This document shows, in pieces, positions 18,176 to 27,079 of a DNA stretch of 64,000 nt. The DNA lies in contig CADALO010000005.1 of the NCBI GenBank assembly GCA_902788805.1, positions 27,694-91,693 of the forward strand. Direction: 5' to 3'. The DNA comes from an uncultured Bacteroidota bacterium. Lineage in GTDB: Bacteria; Bacteroidota; Bacteroidia; Bacteroidales; P3. Each line of letters starts with the position of its first letter. Position 1 is the stretch's first letter. Both the position numbers and the translations under genes were made by a program. The notes under the pieces are model-generated. The model made no database searches, was not told where the DNA came from, and saw nothing but the letters and a program-made list of their open reading frames with translations.

Positions 18176-18862
18176 TCATTTAAAAGGGTTGTACTTGACA
18201 TCGACGTCATACACATCGACATTTTCATATTCCTTGACCCACTTGACTATCCGGATTGTCAACGGCATAACAAGCAGCTCGTAGGCTGTCTTCAATCCCA
18301 CTTGCCACAAGACAAACATCGGCATCTGGCTCCACGGAATAACGGCACCTGCCAGTGCTATCGGAAAGAATATCAATGAATCCGACAGCTCGCCGAACAG
18401 CGTACTCATTACGGCACGCAATGTAAAGTGGCGTCCCTGATGCTTGACCTTCATCTTCGACATAACAGAGGCATTGACAAACGAGCCTACCAAGAATGCC
18501 AGGAATGAAGCGGCCGCCACACGTGGAGCCAATCCGAATACGGAGTGGAATCCGTCGGATGCTGCGGAATCCCACCAAGGAGCTCCAGGAGCCGCATCGA
18601 CAAGAAAAGCCACCAAGACTACGAAGAAGTTGATCAGGAATGCCATCCAAATCAACATACGGGCCTTGGCGAAGCCCCACACTTCGCTGATGACATCGTT
18701 GATGATGTAGCTTACGGGGAATAGGAATATTGCTCCGGTAAAAGAAGCGGGACCCACCGAAAACGGTTTAACTGCGAACAGGTTGGAAACAACCAGACAA
18801 ACTGTAAAGAGCGTTGCAAATAATACAAACAGGACGCCCACCTGCGTTGGTTTTTTACTCAT
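18176..18862 (-). CDS. yhhQ: queuosine precursor transporter (YhhQ/DUF165 family)
   Basis: The 228-residue protein has six predicted membrane helices and the family motifs VVSNLFAVKPF, YIINDVISEVWGFAKAR and FGELSDSLIFF. YhhQ imports preQ0/preQ1 or related queuosine precursors. Pairing with queF and a preQ1-I riboswitch immediately upstream supports the substrate. Its presence suggests the cell salvages precursors in addition to any de novo synthesis; no queCDE genes are in the window. Confidence 0.92.
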   Translation of the reverse strand: MSKKPTQVGVLFVLFATLFTVCLVVSNLFAVKPFSVGPASFTGAIFLFPVSYIINDVISEVWGFAKARMLIWMAFLINFFVVLVAFLVDAAPGAPWWDSAASDGFHSVFGLAPRVAAASFLAFLVGSFVNASVMSKMKVKHQGRHFTLRAVMSTLFGELSDSLIFFPIALAGAVIPWSQMPMFVLWQVGLKTAYELLVMPLTIRIVKWVKEYENVDVYDVDVKYNPFK

Positions 18863-18864
18863 AT

Positions 18865-18898
18865 CTTGTTTTGTTAAAGGGGGTTAGCAAGTACCCCT
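18865..18898 (-). ncRNA. preQ1-I riboswitch in front of yhhQ-queF
   Basis: Read on the minus strand, stem P1 is AGGGG (18898-18894) with CCCCU. The loop contains CUUG, which can pair with CAAG at 18868-18865 to close the H-type pseudoknot. The linker UUAACAAAACAAG is identical to the A-rich linker of the well-studied Thermoanaerobacter tengcongensis preQ1-I aptamer, and the UAAC preceding the CCCC run is shared too. The aptamer ends two bases before the AUG, so ligand binding probably blocks translation initiation. The identification is by recalled consensus and hand folding. Confidence 0.85.
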
Positions 18899-18916
18899 GT
18901 GGTTATTATCACGATG

Positions 18917-18946
18917 CAAAGTTACACATTTTCTTTTAATTCCAAA
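18917..18946 (-). promoter_or_regulatory. promoter of yhhQ-queF
   Basis: On the minus strand TTTG (18946-18943) and TAACTTTG (18924-18917) are separated by 18 bases, close to the Bacteroidota consensus. The start point would fall just upstream of the riboswitch aptamer. Confidence 0.7.
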
Positions 18947-18986
18947 GAAAAAAGCATTTTTATATGACAATATCCATATATTTTTG

Positions 18987-18994
18987 TATTTTTG
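18987..18994 (+). promoter_or_regulatory. -7 box for the C10 peptidase gene
   Basis: TATTTTTG fits TAnnTTTG and lies 26 bases before the ATG at 19021. The -33 position shows only a partial match (TATG at 18963). Confidence 0.45.
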
Positions 18995-19020
18995 CACCAT
19001 AAAACATCAATTATCATTGT

Positions 19021-21129
19021 ATGAAGAAACACGGCTTACTATTTGTATTACTGGCAATTGCAGTTTCTGCAGTTTATGCTTCACCCATTGACCGAGCCAC
19101 AGCGAACAAGGCGGCAAGGCAGTTCCTGCATTCGATGGGAATGAACGAAAAAGGCTGCAACGTAACGGATATCAGCAGTTCGACGCCTTTCAACAACTTT
19201 TATGTATTCGACATTAATAACGGCGAAGGATTTGTTGTGATTTCGGGTGACGACAACACAGAGCCAATCCTTGCATACTCGCTCACCGACGCATTCCCAA
19301 TGACGGAGATGCCAAAGCACATCCGCCTTTGGTACGAGGGTTACGAGGCTGAAGTCGAGCAGAATAGCAAAAGCGCTAAATCTCCTGTTGTCAAAGAGCA
19401 CTGGAAGAGACTTATGGAAGGCAAGTGCATCTACGACTCAAAGGAGCTCATTTCTTCGATACTTAAAACACAATGGGACCAAGACCCTTATTACAACCAG
19501 TTGTGCCCCTACGACAGCAATGCCCGCCGCCACACGCCTTCTGGATGTACTGCCACTGCCACAGCACAAATAATGAAGGCTTTTAACTATCCCACACAGG
19601 GATATGGTTCGGAGACTTTCCACCACTATAAATTTGGCAATCAATCGGCTGACTATGGCAATACATTCTACCAATGGGACACAATGCCTAAGCGCTTGAA
19701 CCAATACAGCAACGAGACCCAGGTCAATGCCGTTGCAGAATTGATATATCACGCAGGTGTGGCTGTGCATATGGCTTACTCTATAGGAGGCAGCGGCGGT
19801 AAGACCGCCAGCTACGGCTATGGTGGCGAACCATCGTCGGAAAACGCACTGAAATACAACTTCAAATATAGCCCCTACATCTGGACAGCCTTTCGCATCG
19901 ACTACACCATCGAGCAGTGGAGCGAACTGATGCTTAGCGAATTGCGGGCAGGACGTCCAATACTATATGCCGGCTACGATGAAGTGCAATCCGGCCACGC
20001 CTTTGTGCTCGACGGCTATAACAGCAATAACGACTGCTTCCACATCAATTGGGGCTGGGGCGGCTCTTACGATGCCTACTACAAGCTTCACAATCTCAAT
20101 CCCGCTTCTGGAAGCCATAACTCTGGCTATCATTTCGACCTCTTTGCCACAGCAACTATCGGCATAGAACCATACGATGACTTTGAGGTTGGAAGCACTA
20201 CAAATGTAACTGTCAGCGCCATTGGTGACGGCAGCGTTACTGGCTCTGGAACATACAATTTCGGCGACACTATCACTATGACAGCAACATCAAACAGCCC
20301 CAACATCCGCTTCGTACAATGGAGCGACGGCTGCCGCTACAATCCACGCTCTACCGTTGCCACAGGCGGTGAACTAAGCTTTACTGCACAATTCGAGCCT
20401 CTGCACAGCGACACTCTGCGCTACCACACTTGCGACAACGCTATGAACCGCGCCAGCAACCTTCCCGATGGACTAGGCCGCGACTCGGTATGGGGCATCC
20501 GCATACCCGCTGCAGCTATCCGCAGCGGTGCGCAACTCAAAGCCGTCCGTTTTATGGGACGCAGGGCTGCCACTCACACACTGACCATCCTCTGCGGCAC
20601 CGACAGTCCCGAAACCGAGCTCTACTCGGCCACATTCTACGACAGCCTTGACTACCCTTACACTTACTATCAGCACGATCTCTCGGCCCCCATTACACCT
20701 GCCGAAGGCCAGTCGCTATGGATCGTGTTGAAATGCACCGAAATTGACACCCCCGCTGTATTCTCCATTTACGGCGGCAACCCCTACAGTATGCTTTCTG
20801 GCGCAAACCTTACCGAGATGAGCGACCAGTGGAAATTCAGCTGGATGATTGAAGGATTGTTTACAGGCAATGCCGGCATCAATGATGTCCAGCTTTCAAC
20901 CCTCAACTTCCAGATCTATCCCAATCCTGCCAGCGACCGCATAACACTTGGTAACCTGCCTGACAATGCTAAGGTTGAGATTGTCGATATCAACGGACGC
21001 GAAGTCTTTGCCACGCGCTCTGCAGGAAATGAGTTGACAGTTGATAATGCGCACCTTACCCCCGGCATCTACCTTGTCCGCATCACCAGCGACAAAGGCA
21101 TAGGGACACAGCGGCTGGTGGTGAAGTAA
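19021..21129 (+). CDS. secreted C10 family cysteine peptidase with T9SS type A sorting domain
   Basis: The 702-residue protein has a signal peptide (cleavage near residue 20), an inhibitory propeptide of the SpeB/Spi type (about 21-135), and a C10 peptidase domain with catalytic Cys176 in TPSGCTATA, His326 in SGHAFVLDGY, and Asn343-Trp344 in HINWGWGG. A beta-rich spacer follows from about residue 390. The last 75 residues (YPNPASDRITL ... GIYLVRI ... RLVVK) form a type A sorting domain for type IX secretion. The family includes streptopain and Porphyromonas periodontain/PrtT-like enzymes. It appears monocistronic. Confidence 0.92.
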   Translation: MKKHGLLFVLLAIAVSAVYASPIDRATANKAARQFLHSMGMNEKGCNVTDISSSTPFNNFYVFDINNGEGFVVISGDDNTEPILAYSLTDAFPMTEMPKHIRLWYEGYEAEVEQNSKSAKSPVVKEHWKRLMEGKCIYDSKELISSILKTQWDQDPYYNQLCPYDSNARRHTPSGCTATATAQIMKAFNYPTQGYGSETFHHYKFGNQSADYGNTFYQWDTMPKRLNQYSNETQVNAVAELIYHAGVAVHMAYSIGGSGGKTASYGYGGEPSSENALKYNFKYSPYIWTAFRIDYTIEQWSELMLSELRAGRPILYAGYDEVQSGHAFVLDGYNSNNDCFHINWGWGGSYDAYYKLHNLNPASGSHNSGYHFDLFATATIGIEPYDDFEVGSTTNVTVSAIGDGSVTGSGTYNFGDTITMTATSNSPNIRFVQWSDGCRYNPRSTVATGGELSFTAQFEPLHSDTLRYHTCDNAMNRASNLPDGLGRDSVWGIRIPAAAIRSGAQLKAVRFMGRRAATHTLTILCGTDSPETELYSATFYDSLDYPYTYYQHDLSAPITPAEGQSLWIVLKCTEIDTPAVFSIYGGNPYSMLSGANLTEMSDQWKFSWMIEGLFTGNAGINDVQLSTLNFQIYPNPASDRITLGNLPDNAKVEIVDINGREVFATRSAGNELTVDNAHLTPGIYLVRITSDKGIGTQRLVVK

Positions 21130-21513
21130 CTAAGAAACAACTACACACAGAAAGAGAAGCACAAACGGTCCCAGCACAAACGCCCAAAAGCGGACCAAAC
21201 GCAATACCGGATGTTCTTTCTTATACTGCTCAAAACGGTATAGGAGTTCCTTGCGGAAACTCTCGTCTTTGTATCGCCTAAAAGAGACATACCACATCAC
21301 AAAATAGCAAAGTAATGGTGGAATAATCCCGAAATATATACTGGGTCGTACTCCTAAGACGACACATATCAGTATAATAATTGCAATAGTATACAAGCAG
21401 AAAGAGATAGGAAGGAAGGATTCTACTTTATCTTCAGCCCACCAGTCATACGGCTTTCGTCGACGCATCCATCCGCTATAGACGGTGCACCAGCAAAGGT
21501 CAAGAATATTCAT
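21130..21513 (-). CDS. small membrane protein of unknown function
   Basis: The 127-residue protein, started at the ATG read from 21513, has two adjacent hydrophobic segments (about residues 32-75) and a third near the C-terminus. The first 25 residues contain Cys and basic residues. An upstream in-frame ATG would overlap the MFS gene by 130 bases and give an implausible N-terminus, so I rejected it. It begins 7 bases after the MFS transporter stop and is the last gene of the atp transcription unit. I do not recognise a family. Confidence 0.6.
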   Translation of the reverse strand: MNILDLCWCTVYSGWMRRRKPYDWWAEDKVESFLPISFCLYTIAIIILICVVLGVRPSIYFGIIPPLLCYFVMWYVSFRRYKDESFRKELLYRFEQYKKEHPVLRLVRFWAFVLGPFVLLFLCVVVS

Positions 21514-21520
21514 AGATATA

Positions 21521-22816
21521 TCACACCTTCGCTGCGCCCTTGTTTGCAGGCTTTGAGCCGACAAGGGCATAGTAGAGGATGTAGGCGAAGCCAGCAACAG
21601 CAACCCAATAGCTGGGCTGGTAGCCGCTGATACCATAGATATCGACCACACCGTTCATCAGCAACGGCAGGATACCGCCACCGCACACCAGCGCCATAAA
21701 GAGTCCCGATGCACGCTCGGTGTAGGCTCCAAGCCCCTCAACGGCAAGGTTGAAGATGCCGCCCCACATCACGCTGGTGCATAGACCAACACAGACAAGC
21801 AGAGCACCGCTGAGAGGAATAAGGTTCATACCAAAACCTTTGGCGCCGTTGAAGCCGGGAAAGTTGATCATCGTAGTGGCAGGAACAAAGATAGCTATCA
21901 CAACAAGGGCAATGGCAATGCTTGCAACGGTGGCTATCATCGCACGTGGCGACACTTTGCTACCCACAAGACCGCCAATCAGACGGCCTACGAGCATCAG
22001 CAACCAGTAGAACGCCGTGACGCTGCCGGCAACAGCCTCGGCGCTGACACCTTCAGCAAAGAAGTGCATCTCGGGGTTCTGCAGCCACTTGTTCAAAATG
22101 TTGGGCACGCCGACCTCGACACCCACATAGATGAATATAGCGATGGCTCCCAGCACGAAATGGCGGAACTTAAAGAGTCCCTTGTAGGTCAACTCCGACG
22201 AGTCGGCCTTCTGGGTTTGTTCGTTTTCAGGAATCTTGGTCAACAGAATTACGATAAAGGCAACGGCAAAAATAGCCAATGCTGTATACATCAGCGGGAA
22301 TGTGTCGCTTATCTTGGCATCTACTATGCTGGGAATCAGCAGGCCGGTGATCACAATTACAGCCGTGCCGCACAGCGAGTTGAACGTACCGCCAAACTGA
22401 ATCAGCTGGTTGCCCTTGTTACCGCCACCGCCAAGACGATTGAGCATCGGGTTGACAACGGTGTTGAGCAGGCACATCGAGAATCCAGCCACCAAGGCAC
22501 CAATCAGATATATGCCAAAGCTGCCCACCAAACCCGAGCATAGCTGGATAGCGACGCCGATAAAGCCAACGCTGACAGCCACAAGCGACGTGCGCTTGTA
22601 GCCGCGTTTCTGCAGCATATTGCCTGCCGGTATACCCATTATGGCGTAGGCTATGAAGTTGGCAAAAACACCCAGCGTGCCTTGCCAGTTAGGGATAGTG
22701 AACTGATTCTTGAGTATATCGCCCATCGGCGATGCCAGGTTAGTCACAAATGATATCATTCCGAAGAGCAATATCATCACAACAATAGGTATGGCGTAAT
22801 TCTGCTTTTTTTCCAT
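21521..22816 (-). CDS. sugar MFS transporter, FucP-like
   Basis: The 431-residue protein has twelve predicted membrane helices and the motifs of the FHS/FucP branch: FGMISFVTNLASPMGDILK, NFIAYAIMGIPAGNMLQKRGYKR, and the central FGGTFNSLCGTAVIV. FucP-like proteins import L-fucose, glucose/galactose or N-acetylglucosamine with protons; the substrate cannot be called here. It starts only 16 bases after atpG stops, so it is probably co-transcribed with the ATP synthase genes. Confidence 0.82.
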   Translation of the reverse strand: MEKKQNYAIPIVVMILLFGMISFVTNLASPMGDILKNQFTIPNWQGTLGVFANFIAYAIMGIPAGNMLQKRGYKRTSLVAVSVGFIGVAIQLCSGLVGSFGIYLIGALVAGFSMCLLNTVVNPMLNRLGGGGNKGNQLIQFGGTFNSLCGTAVIVITGLLIPSIVDAKISDTFPLMYTALAIFAVAFIVILLTKIPENEQTQKADSSELTYKGLFKFRHFVLGAIAIFIYVGVEVGVPNILNKWLQNPEMHFFAEGVSAEAVAGSVTAFYWLLMLVGRLIGGLVGSKVSPRAMIATVASIAIALVVIAIFVPATTMINFPGFNGAKGFGMNLIPLSGALLVCVGLCTSVMWGGIFNLAVEGLGAYTERASGLFMALVCGGGILPLLMNGVVDIYGISGYQPSYWVAVAGFAYILYYALVGSKPANKGAAKV

Positions 22817-22832
22817 ATCGTTAATGTTATTA

Positions 22833-23708
22833 TTATCCTTTCAATGCCTCACTGCCGCTGACAATCTCTATAATTTCATTGGTAATGGCAGCCTGGCGCG
22901 CTTTGTTGTAACTGAGCCGCAGCTCTTTGAGCAGCTCCGTTGCGTTGTCGGTAGCCTTCTGCATAGCCGTCATACGGGCACCGTGCTCGGCAGCCAGAGA
23001 ATCAAGGACCACGCGATAGAACTGCGAACGCAACGTCATCGGTATCATCTCCTTCATTATCTGCTCTTTGCCAGGCTCATAGATATAGTCATTGCGCGAT
23101 TTACGTTCTCCGTTCTCTGACGTCCGTTCTCTGTTCGTCACAGGCAAGAACTGCTCAGTACTCAATATCTGCGTCAGAGAATTCTTGAACTGATTGTATA
23201 TAATTTCCACACAATCATATTGCTTGTCGCAGAACGCTGTCATAACCTTCTCGCACAGAGCGCAGATTGAGTCAAATTCAGGATTGTCGAGCAGGTCGTC
23301 ACCGTTCTCGGCCACAAGTCCCTGCTGTTTGGCGAAGAACTCGGTGCCTCGCTTGCCAAGAGTAATCATCTTGACATTGCACCCTTGCCCGCGATAGAAC
23401 TGCAGGCGTGCCGAAGCCTCCTTGATGACATTGGAGTTGAAAGCACCGCAAAGTCCCTTGTTAGAAGTCACAACAATCAGCAGCACATTGCTCAGCGCAC
23501 GTGTCTCGTGATAGGGTGTCTGCACACCGTCTTCCACGTCAATGTCGCGCACAATCTCAGCCAGCTGAGCCGCGTAAGGCCGCATACCGAGAATGGCATT
23601 CTGGGCACGGCGGAACTTGGCGGCGCTGACCATCTTCATTGCCGACGTAATCTGCTGAGTGCTGCTGACCGATGCTATGCGGGTTCTTACTTCTTTCAGG
23701 TTAGCCAT
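22833..23708 (-). CDS. atpG: ATP synthase F1 subunit gamma
   Basis: The 291-residue protein has the conserved N-terminal coiled coil (LKEVRTRIASVSSTQQITSAMKMVSAAKFRRAQ), SNKGLCGAFNSN, and the C-terminal helix with NAT.NA-like RMTAMQKATDNATELL. Gamma is the rotating shaft of F1. An unusual stretch around residues 190-202 (NRERTSENGERKS) is encoded by imperfect heptamers of GAGAACG type (23104-23138), in a region that varies among gamma subunits. A palindromic heptamer array fills the 57-bp spacer to atpA. Confidence 0.95.
   Translation of the reverse strand: MANLKEVRTRIASVSSTQQITSAMKMVSAAKFRRAQNAILGMRPYAAQLAEIVRDIDVEDGVQTPYHETRALSNVLLIVVTSNKGLCGAFNSNVIKEASARLQFYRGQGCNVKMITLGKRGTEFFAKQQGLVAENGDDLLDNPEFDSICALCEKVMTAFCDKQYDCVEIIYNQFKNSLTQILSTEQFLPVTNRERTSENGERKSRNDYIYEPGKEQIMKEMIPMTLRSQFYRVVLDSLAAEHGARMTAMQKATDNATELLKELRLSYNKARQAAITNEIIEIVSGSEALKG
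23104..23138 (-). repeat. heptamer array inside atpG
   Basis: Read on the minus strand the five heptamers include three GAGAACG units and two variants. This is a rotation of the CGGAGAA/CGGAGAG heptamer found inside rsmH and the CNNM gene. It encodes part of the RTSENGERK segment. Confidence 0.65.
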
Positions 23709-23719
23709 AGTATAATTTT

Positions 23720-23768
23720 GAATTGAGAATTAGGAATTTCGAAATTCAATTTTCAAAATTCAGAATTA
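23720..23768. repeat. palindromic heptamer array between atpA and atpG
   Basis: Seven consecutive heptamers run gaattga, gaattag, gaatttc, gaaattc, aattttc, aaaattc, agaatta; the second half is the approximate complement of the first. The array fills most of the spacer and ends within the atpA stop codon (23766-23768). Confidence 0.7.
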
Positions 23769-25346
23769 TTTAGCATATTTAGCACTCAGGTCGGCGGCCA
23801 CGCGGCGCATTGTCGCCAGATCGTCGTCCACCAACTTGCCGGCCTTGAGGTTGGCAAGCAGCTGAGGATGGTTCTGACGCAAGAAGAACAGATACTCTGT
23901 CTCGAAATTGCGCACCTTGTCGACTGGCACCTTCTGTATCAATCCGTTAGTGCCGCAATATATGATTGCCACCTGCTCTTCCACCGGCATCGGCGAATAC
24001 TGGGGCTGCTTGAGGATTTCCACGTTGCGCACACCCTTGTCGAGCACAGCCTTCGTAGCTGCGTCAAGGTCGCTGCCGAACTTGGAGAAAGCCTCCAACT
24101 CACGATACTGAGCCTGGTCAAGCTTCAAGGTACCGGCAATCTTCTTCATCGACTTGATCTGCGCCTTGCCACCCACGCGGCTCACCGAGATACCGACATT
24201 GATAGCCGGACGCACACCGCTGTTGAACAGGTTGGTCTCCAGGAATATCTGACCGTCGGTAATCGAGATGACATTGGTCGGGATATAAGCCGAAACGTCG
24301 CCGGCCTGCGTCTCGATGATAGGCAGAGCCGTAAGGCTTCCGCCGCCCTTCACCTTGTCCTTCAATGCTGCCGGCAGGTCGTTCATCTGGCGGGCAATCT
24401 CGTCGCTCTGGATAATGCGTGCCGCACGCTCCAGCAGACGGCTGTGCAGATAGAAAACATCGCCCGGATAAGCCTCACGTCCCGGCGGACGACGCAGCAG
24501 CAGCGAGACCTCACGATAGGCCACAGCCTGCTTCGACAGGTCGTCGTATATCACCAGCGCATTGCGTCCCGTGTCGCGGAAATACTCGCCGATGGCGGCG
24601 CCGGCAAACGGAGCGTAGAACTGCATAGCTGCAGGGTCGGAAGCTGTGGCGGCCACAACAATGGTGTAAGCCATAGCGCCCTTCTCCTCAAGGTTCTTGA
24701 CCAGATTGGCCACCGTCGAGCCCTTCTGTCCGCAAGCCACATAGATGCAGTACACCGGGTCGCCGGCATCGTAGAAATTCTTCTGGTTGATGATAGTGTC
24801 GATGGCAATGGCCGTCTTACCCGTCTGGCGGTCGCCGATAATGAGCTCGCGCTGGCCGCGGCCGATAGGAATCATCGAGTCGATAGCCTTGATACCCGTC
24901 TGGAGCGGCTGCTCCACAGGCTGACGGAAGATGACGCCCGGAGCCTTGCGCTCGATGGGCATATCGAACAGCTCGCCCTCTATGGGGCCTTTGCCGTCGA
25001 TGGGCTCGCCGATGGTGTTGATGACACGTCCCACCAGTTGCTCGCCCACTTTCACCGATGCAATACGCTTGGTGCGCTTCACCGTGTCACCCTCGTTGAT
25101 GGTGTTGCTCTCGGCCAGCATCACCACACCCACATTGTCCTCCTCAAGGTTCTGCACAATACCCTGCTCGCCAGTCTCAAACTCCACAAGTTCACCGCTC
25201 TGGGCGTTGTTGAGGCCATAGATGCGTGCAATGCCGTCGCCCACGGTGAGCACCTTGCCCACCTCTTCGAGCGAAACGTCCAAATCGACATCTGCTAATT
25301 GTTTCTTCAATATTGCCGATACTTCGGCAGGTTTTATCTCGGACAT
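23766..25346 (-). CDS. atpA: ATP synthase F1 subunit alpha
   Basis: The 526-residue protein has the P-loop [11 protein letters not shown], the alpha-specific [41 protein letters not shown] segment, and normal length. Alpha forms the non-catalytic nucleotide sites of the F1 hexamer. Its partner beta (atpD) is not in this window. The start at 25346 follows a spacer holding a triplicated 16-bp repeat after atpH. Confidence 0.97.
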   Translation of the reverse strand: MSEIKPAEVSAILKKQLADVDLDVSLEEVGKVLTVGDGIARIYGLNNAQSGELVEFETGEQGIVQNLEEDNVGVVMLAESNTINEGDTVKRTKRIASVKVGEQLVGRVINTIGEPIDGKGPIEGELFDMPIERKAPGVIFRQPVEQPLQTGIKAIDSMIPIGRGQRELIIGDRQTGKTAIAIDTIINQKNFYDAGDPVYCIYVACGQKGSTVANLVKNLEEKGAMAYTIVVAATASDPAAMQFYAPFAGAAIGEYFRDTGRNALVIYDDLSKQAVAYREVSLLLRRPPGREAYPGDVFYLHSRLLERAARIIQSDEIARQMNDLPAALKDKVKGGGSLTALPIIETQAGDVSAYIPTNVISITDGQIFLETNLFNSGVRPAINVGISVSRVGGKAQIKSMKKIAGTLKLDQAQYRELEAFSKFGSDLDAATKAVLDKGVRNVEILKQPQYSPMPVEEQVAIIYCGTNGLIQKVPVDKVRNFETEYLFFLRQNHPQLLANLKAGKLVDDDLATMRRVAADLSAKYAK

Positions 25347-25404
25347 ATTATTATGTTTTTCTTACAAATATTATGCGGACCGTCCGTCCGCGTTCCAAAA
25401 CTAT

Positions 25405-25452
25405 CGCATTTACAAATTAACGCATTTACAAATTAACGCATTTACACATTAA
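25405..25452. repeat. three 16-bp tandem repeats between atpH and atpA
   Basis: CGCATTTACAAATTAA occurs at 25405-25420 and 25421-25436, and with one change at 25437-25452. The array begins right after the atpH stop codon (read on the minus strand) and occupies half of the 106-bp spacer. Confidence 0.9.
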
Positions 25453-26010
25453 TTATAGTTTACTCTCGTACACGTTCTTGCTGAACTCCTTGCGCAGCTG
25501 GGCCACCTGCCTGCTCAAGGTTGCGTCATACATATTGCCGTCGAACTCGACACTGAAGCCGCCCAGAATCTCGGGGTCGACCGTCGTCTCAAGTTCAATC
25601 TCCTTTTGCGTGTAGTTGCCCAACCTTGAACGCACGGCATCGAGCGCCTCGCCGTCAAGCTCAGTCGCCGTCACCAGGTGCGACAGCACAATGCCCTTGT
25701 GCTTGCGATAAAGCTCTATAAACGAATTGGCTATGCCTTTAAGGTTGACGGCGCGACGCTTCTTGACCACGAAAGTCAGGAAGAGCCGCGACACCTTCGA
25801 CACCTCGGCGCCGAAAAGGTCGTCCAGAATGGCCACCTTCTTGCCCTCGCGTATAAACGGATTGGCAAAGACGGTGTTAAGCACGTGGTTCTCAGCGCAG
25901 ACGCGATACACCTTGCGCATATCGCCGTTCACCTCGTCCAGCACGCCGGCGTCATTGGCCACCAGAAACAGCGCCTTGGCATAATTGATATTTATTCTGT
26001 AGTCTTCCAC
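25453..26010 (-). CDS. atpH: ATP synthase F1 subunit delta
   Basis: The 185-residue protein has the OSCP/delta pattern: an N-terminal helical bundle (INYAKALFLVANDAG), FANPFIREGKKVAILDDLF, and the C-terminal LETTVDPEILGGFSVEFDGNMYDAT. Delta joins the F1 head to the b stalk. It lies 15 bases after atpF. Confidence 0.93.
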   Translation of the reverse strand: MEDYRININYAKALFLVANDAGVLDEVNGDMRKVYRVCAENHVLNTVFANPFIREGKKVAILDDLFGAEVSKVSRLFLTFVVKKRRAVNLKGIANSFIELYRKHKGIVLSHLVTATELDGEALDAVRSRLGNYTQKEIELETTVDPEILGGFSVEFDGNMYDATLSRQVAQLRKEFSKNVYESKL

Positions 26011-26025
26011 CTGTTATCAAGAATA

Positions 26026-26526
26026 TCAGTTAAACTTGGCGTTCTCCAGCTCGCGCGTGACGAAGTTCGTAGCCTTCTCGCGGTCTGAAAGCTCCGTTTT
26101 GACAAGCTTCTCGGCAATCTCGATGCTGAGGTTGGCAATCTGGTTCTTCAGGTCGTGCATCGCCTTGAGTTTCTCGTAGTTGATGTTCTCGCGGGCATTC
26201 TCCACAATGCGGTCGGCCTCAGCCGTGGCACGCTGGCGGGCTTCCTCTATGATCTGCTCGCTGGTCATACGTGCGTTGCGCAGCATCTCGTCGCGCTGCA
26301 GCTTGGCCTCCTTCAGCAGGTCCTCGTTGTGAGCCTTCAGCTGGGCCATCTCCGCCTTGGTCTTCTCGGCCACATTCAGAGCGTCGTTTATAGCCTTCTC
26401 GCGCTCATCCAAAGCCTTGAGAATCACAGGCCAGCCCCACTTCATAAGGATGAATGCCAGTATAGCAAAGGCAATGACCATCCACACTATCACACCAAGT
26501 CCGGGACTAACTAATGGATTGTTCAT
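26026..26526 (-). CDS. atpF: ATP synthase F0 subunit b
   Basis: The 166-residue protein has one N-terminal membrane helix (residues about 7-27, VIVWMVIAFAILAFILMKWGWPVILKAL region) and a long charged coiled coil, as expected for the peripheral stalk. It lies between atpE (86 bases upstream) and atpH. Confidence 0.93.
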   Translation of the reverse strand: MNNPLVSPGLGVIVWMVIAFAILAFILMKWGWPVILKALDEREKAINDALNVAEKTKAEMAQLKAHNEDLLKEAKLQRDEMLRNARMTSEQIIEEARQRATAEADRIVENARENINYEKLKAMHDLKNQIANLSIEIAEKLVKTELSDREKATNFVTRELENAKFN

Positions 26527-26612
26527 ATCGTTCTTTTTATTTCAAAATCATTTAAAAGGTGCGGCGTGGCAAGCCCATCGCCGGCGACACCGCACCGACT
26601 TTTTGCCGATGA

Positions 26613-26879
<267 letters not shown>

Positions 26880-26930
26880 TTATTTTATGTTAATACTAAA
26901 TAATTTCACCTTCTAATAGCGAGATATGCA

Positions 26931-27003
26931 GCACATTACACTACACCTCGCCAAAAGACAAGTAATGTGCAAAATTACAAAAAAAAATTCAGATATACAC
27001 AAA
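26931..27003 (-). promoter_or_regulatory. atp operon promoter with a 9-bp inverted repeat
   Basis: On the minus strand TTTG (27003-27000) and TAATTTTG (26977-26970) are 22 bases apart, slightly long for the consensus. GCACATTAC (26931-26939) is perfectly complementary to 26962-26970, so the arms overlap the end of the -7 box and the early transcript. It could be an operator or a leader hairpin. Confidence 0.5.
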
Positions 27004-27042
27004 AAACGCCGATAAAATTTATCACAACATATTATCGACGTT
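27001..27042 (-). terminator. intrinsic terminator of the T9SS pair
   Basis: Read on the minus strand, 27042-27032 pairs with 27015-27005 (11 bases, one mismatch), followed by a run of T (27006-27001). It lies 38 bases after the stop of the 551-residue protein and separates that unit from the atp promoter. Confidence 0.6.
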
Positions 27043-27079
27043 AATCTCAGCAGATTATGCACACGTTTCCCAACGCGCC

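Noticed and set aside
21130..21651. 173-residue version of the small membrane protein gene
   Set aside because: Its first 46 codons overlap the end of the MFS gene in another frame and look non-protein-like; the internal ATG at 21513 follows the MFS stop by 7 bases.
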